NCBI GenBank assembly: GCA_024741835.1
Contig: JAENRP010000506.1
Span: 1 to 19,485 of the forward strand
Source of the DNA: Diplocarpon mali
Lineage: Eukaryota > Ascomycota > Leotiomycetes > Helotiales > Drepanopezizaceae
DNA length: 19,485 bases
Direction: 5' to 3'
Shown piece by piece: positions 17,293 through 19,485 of this stretch. Every line of letters begins with the position of its first letter. Position 1 is the first letter of the stretch. A model generated the notes under the pieces. That model ran no database searches. It was not told the DNA's origin and worked only from the letters and a program-made list of their open reading frames with translations. The position numbers were made by a program, and so were the translations under genes.

Positions 17293-19185
17293 AAGATCTA
17301 ACCTTAGAATTAAGGAACTTAAGACCTAATTTGCAGAACTTCAAATCCAAAGCTTAGAAACTAAGATTAATAATCTTTTATAAGAAAAATAGCATATTTT
17401 CTAATTTAGTAATAGATAAAACTCAGCTACTATAAGCCAACCTAGTAGTTCTTATTACCAAACTCCTGCTTCTTATCATTTAGAATAACTAGCTAATATA
17501 AGAACGAAATAGCTAGCTAAAGAAGGAGGAATTGATCCTAACTAATACTTTGCTAATATCAATACTATAGGATATTAAGGAAACGGCAATAGAAGATGAT
17601 TAACCTGCAACTTTTATAATAATAAAGAACTTAATTGCACTTTATATAAGTACTATAACGATTGCCCTCTTTTCCTTTATTTTATTAATATTAAGGTTAT
17701 ATATATTAATAAGTATAGGATGCTTTGCATTAGAGATCCTAGGCTAAATGCTATCCTTATTAAAAAACACTAGAATCGTTTATAGCTATAGACTATTCGA
17801 ATAATGATATATAGTATAAAGTAGGATAAGGATTTGGCTAAATAAAAGCGCATTATCGAAATCAACTCTAAGGTCCTAACTTATATATATATAGGTCTAG
17901 CTAGCAATCTACCTAAGGGAGTGCTTATTAATTAAACTTTAAATCAGACTGCTACTAAAGTTAGAGGTATCTCTATTTTAAAGTAGGTTAATAATAATAT
18001 ATCTGCTGATATTAATGCTACTTCTATATCTAGAAACCCTTGGAATACTTAGTATCCTTTTAGATCTACTACTTTCCTAATACTAATAAAACTAGCTAAA
18101 GTCCAGAAATTAATATATATAACTTAAGAATCTTAATATAAAGTCCAAATGCTAAAAGACATTTAATAATCTAGAACCGCAATAGACGAAGATAAAGCCG
18201 ATATAGCAGACGAATTAATTAGAGATATAATAAATAAAGATAGCTTTAAGCTTAAAGATTAAGAAGTTGAAGTTATTACGCAGACCTCTGACTTTAAGTA
18301 AAAGAGATAGATATTAAAATAGGAAAAATTCGTCGATAAATATGCTAGTTTAATTATAATAAAGAAAGTTATAAAGAATGTTATAGCTTAGCAAATTAAC
18401 CTTACGTTTAAAGACCTATTTGATTTAATTAAACGCTTTGATAAAGTGCTAAGAAAGTATATTCTAATTGCTTTTAAAGATTTGAATAATAATAAGGAAA
18501 TAGAAATTATAATATAAAAGAACTTTAAAAAGCACTTAGTCTTAATCAAATGTCTTTAGATTATAAAAGATAAAAGAACCTAAAGGTACTATAATATTAT
18601 AATAATAGCTTTAATATCTTAAAATATCAATTGAAATTGTTTAGTAGTTATAATAAAAAGTCTTATTATTATTTATTCTATAGAAGAATTAGTTAAAGTA
18701 AAGGCTTTGATCAATTGTAGTTTAGAAGTTAATATAATAATTAGAAAAGTAGTAGAAATAGCTTAATTGATAATTGTTAGCGATCGACTCCTTATTTATT
18801 CGACTGTCTTTAGATCGAAATACAATTTTAATAGATAAGTGAAAAACGTAAAGGTTAAGGTTAAAGGAATTATTAATTATATTAACTTTTTAATAATAGA
18901 GAATTCTTTAAATGATATTCTTTTAAAAATGCCCTTTATTTTAAAATCTTAGCTAATATTTAACTATCTTAAAGATAGTTTTATAAAAGCTAGTCTTTAA
19001 AATACAAATCGATCTTTAAAAGGATAAATGGTTATTACAAAAGATATAGCCGAATTCTAAAATAAGGTTTTAAGAAACGATTAGCTAATATAAGGGCTAG
19101 GCTTAATACTAGTAAAGGAAGGCACTTAGTAAGGAGTTATAGTAAAAGAAAGGTAAGTTTGCCGATTTTGAATAATAGCGATTTG

Positions 19186-19208
19186 ATTCGCAGTCTTAGA
19201 TTAAGAGT
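19186..19208 (-). repeat. 23-bp motif copy after element G gag
   Basis: Starts ATTCGCAG and ends TTAAGAGT, 23 bp, in the orientation of the 17270 copy. It lies 15 bp past the TGA. Confidence 0.8.
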
Positions 19209-19347
19209 CAAATCTGGAATTTTGAAAAATAGTACAATTAGCATTTTATTAGATTAATAATTAAGAAAAAAGAAAAATAAGGTAAAGAAAAGGGTTTATT
19301 TTATAAATTTTAATAATTTACTAATTATTTTAAAAAACCTAAAAACT

Positions 19348-19370
19348 ACTTATAGGCTAGACCTGCGAGT
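19348..19370 (+). repeat. 23-bp motif copy near window end
   Basis: Starts ACTTATAGGC and ends CCTGCGAGT, 23 bp, opposite in orientation to the copy at 19186, giving an inverted pair 139 bp apart. The GCGAGT end is unaltered by RIP. Confidence 0.75.
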
Positions 19371-19485
19371 GAAAAATAATAAAATTACTAATAATATTTC
19401 TATTTATACACTTTAAATTAACAACTTAGAAAATCTTTTATTTGTTTTTAAAAAAGAAAATTTAGACCGTTTTATAAGATTTGAT

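Larger units (their letters stand above)
15727..19171 (+). pseudogene. Element G gag-protease frame, main part
   Basis: One plus-strand frame runs from the insertion point to the TGA at 19169-19171, broken only by TAA/TAG. With 7575-7666 it makes 1179 codons. A helix-rich capsid-like region at about 16600-17130 has L-K-N-Y-Y-R-T-F-T-Y and S-E-V-E-R-D-R-L-F-L-L-R-L-P, a gag pattern. A coiled-coil-like stretch follows (about 17160-17390). A Cys-rich knuckle near 17600-17680 reads T-C-N-F-Y-N-N-K-E-L-N-C-T-L-Y, with Cys partly lost. A retroviral-type protease at about 18680-18950 has L-I-N-C-S-L-E-V-N-I-I where D-x-G-x is expected, and D-I-L-L-K-M-P-F-I. Asp to Asn and Gly to Ser make it dead. 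No RT follows in this frame. It resembles gypsy-type gag more than copia, but I am not certain of the family. Confidence 0.75.
7213..19485 (+). mobile_element. Element G: gag-protease retroelement, right end outside window, split by Copia B
   Basis: I infer one plus-strand element beginning with TGG at 7213 inside the Copia A LTR. It has an LTR-like or leader region to about 7574, a gag-protease frame from 7575, the 8055-bp Copia B insertion at 7667-15721, and the rest of the frame to 19171. The key evidence is that removing B and one AAAAC copy leaves the frame continuous, free of TGA from 7575 to 19169. No RT or integrase is visible before the window ends, so G is either non-autonomous or has its pol further right. 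The left boundary rests only on the homology break and the TG dinucleotide. Confidence 0.6.
19172..19485 (+). other. Element G 3' region to window end
   Basis: A-rich sequence after the gag-protease TGA, holding two more 23-bp motifs. The gag frame has further TGAs here. Another plus-strand frame (phase of 19164) runs to near the end with only TAA/TAG stops, about 100 codons and Lys/Gln-rich. It has no RT motif, so I do not call it a gene. No copy of the 7213-7574 sequence is seen, so G's right end is not reached. Confidence 0.5.

Noticed and set aside
19150..19160. GGTAAGT as a splice donor ending the element G frame
   Set aside because: A short match in AT-rich sequence with no supporting branch point or acceptor.
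1..19485. Mitochondrial or bacterial AT-rich origin
   Set aside because: Copia and gag motifs, LTRs with target duplications, and transition-only divergence point to a nuclear fungal repeat block. TAA/TAG sit at glutamine and tryptophan positions, as RIP predicts.

Overview
The window looks like a nuclear, transposon-only, AT-rich block from a filamentous ascomycete (Pezizomycotina-type) whose repeats have been degraded by repeat-induced point mutation (RIP). TpA is everywhere, while CpA and TpG are scarce. Long reading frames with retroelement motifs run through many TAA/TAG codons but almost no TGA, as expected when CAA, CAG and TGG are hit by C-to-T change on either strand. I see no intact host gene, rRNA, tRNA or CRISPR. 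All products below are dead or nearly dead copies, and domain names come from reading through these stops by eye.

Three retroelements appear to be nested. (1) Copia family A, minus strand, starts with its 3' LTR at 1157-1422 and continues to its 5' LTR end at 7147-7212. In coding order (high to low coordinates) it has gag, protease, a repeat array, integrase, reverse transcriptase and RNase H. A second, plus-strand copy of its 3' end fills 1-785, making a roughly 1.94 kb inverted duplication around a 371-bp piece of Copia B reverse transcriptase. (2) Element G, plus strand, seems to begin at about 7213, inside the A LTR. It carries a long gag-protease frame that starts at about 7575 and runs to 19171. 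Its right end is outside the window. (3) Copia family B, minus strand, 7667-15721, is a complete insertion into G's gag frame. It has 299-bp LTRs with TG/CA-type ends, a perfect 5-bp target duplication (AAAAC) and a polyprotein from about 15048 to 9766. Removing B and one AAAAC rejoins the G frame exactly.

Two things are not explained by ordinary retroelement structure. A 23-bp, imperfectly palindromic motif of constant length occurs 20 times, in both orientations, in A and G but not recognisably in B. Ten copies form an array in the A polyprotein (4751-5220) whose spacing always keeps the reading frame. Second, B carries about 1.8 kb beyond its polyprotein stop, holding a decayed plus-strand frame of about 350 codons, antisense to B, that I cannot assign to a family.
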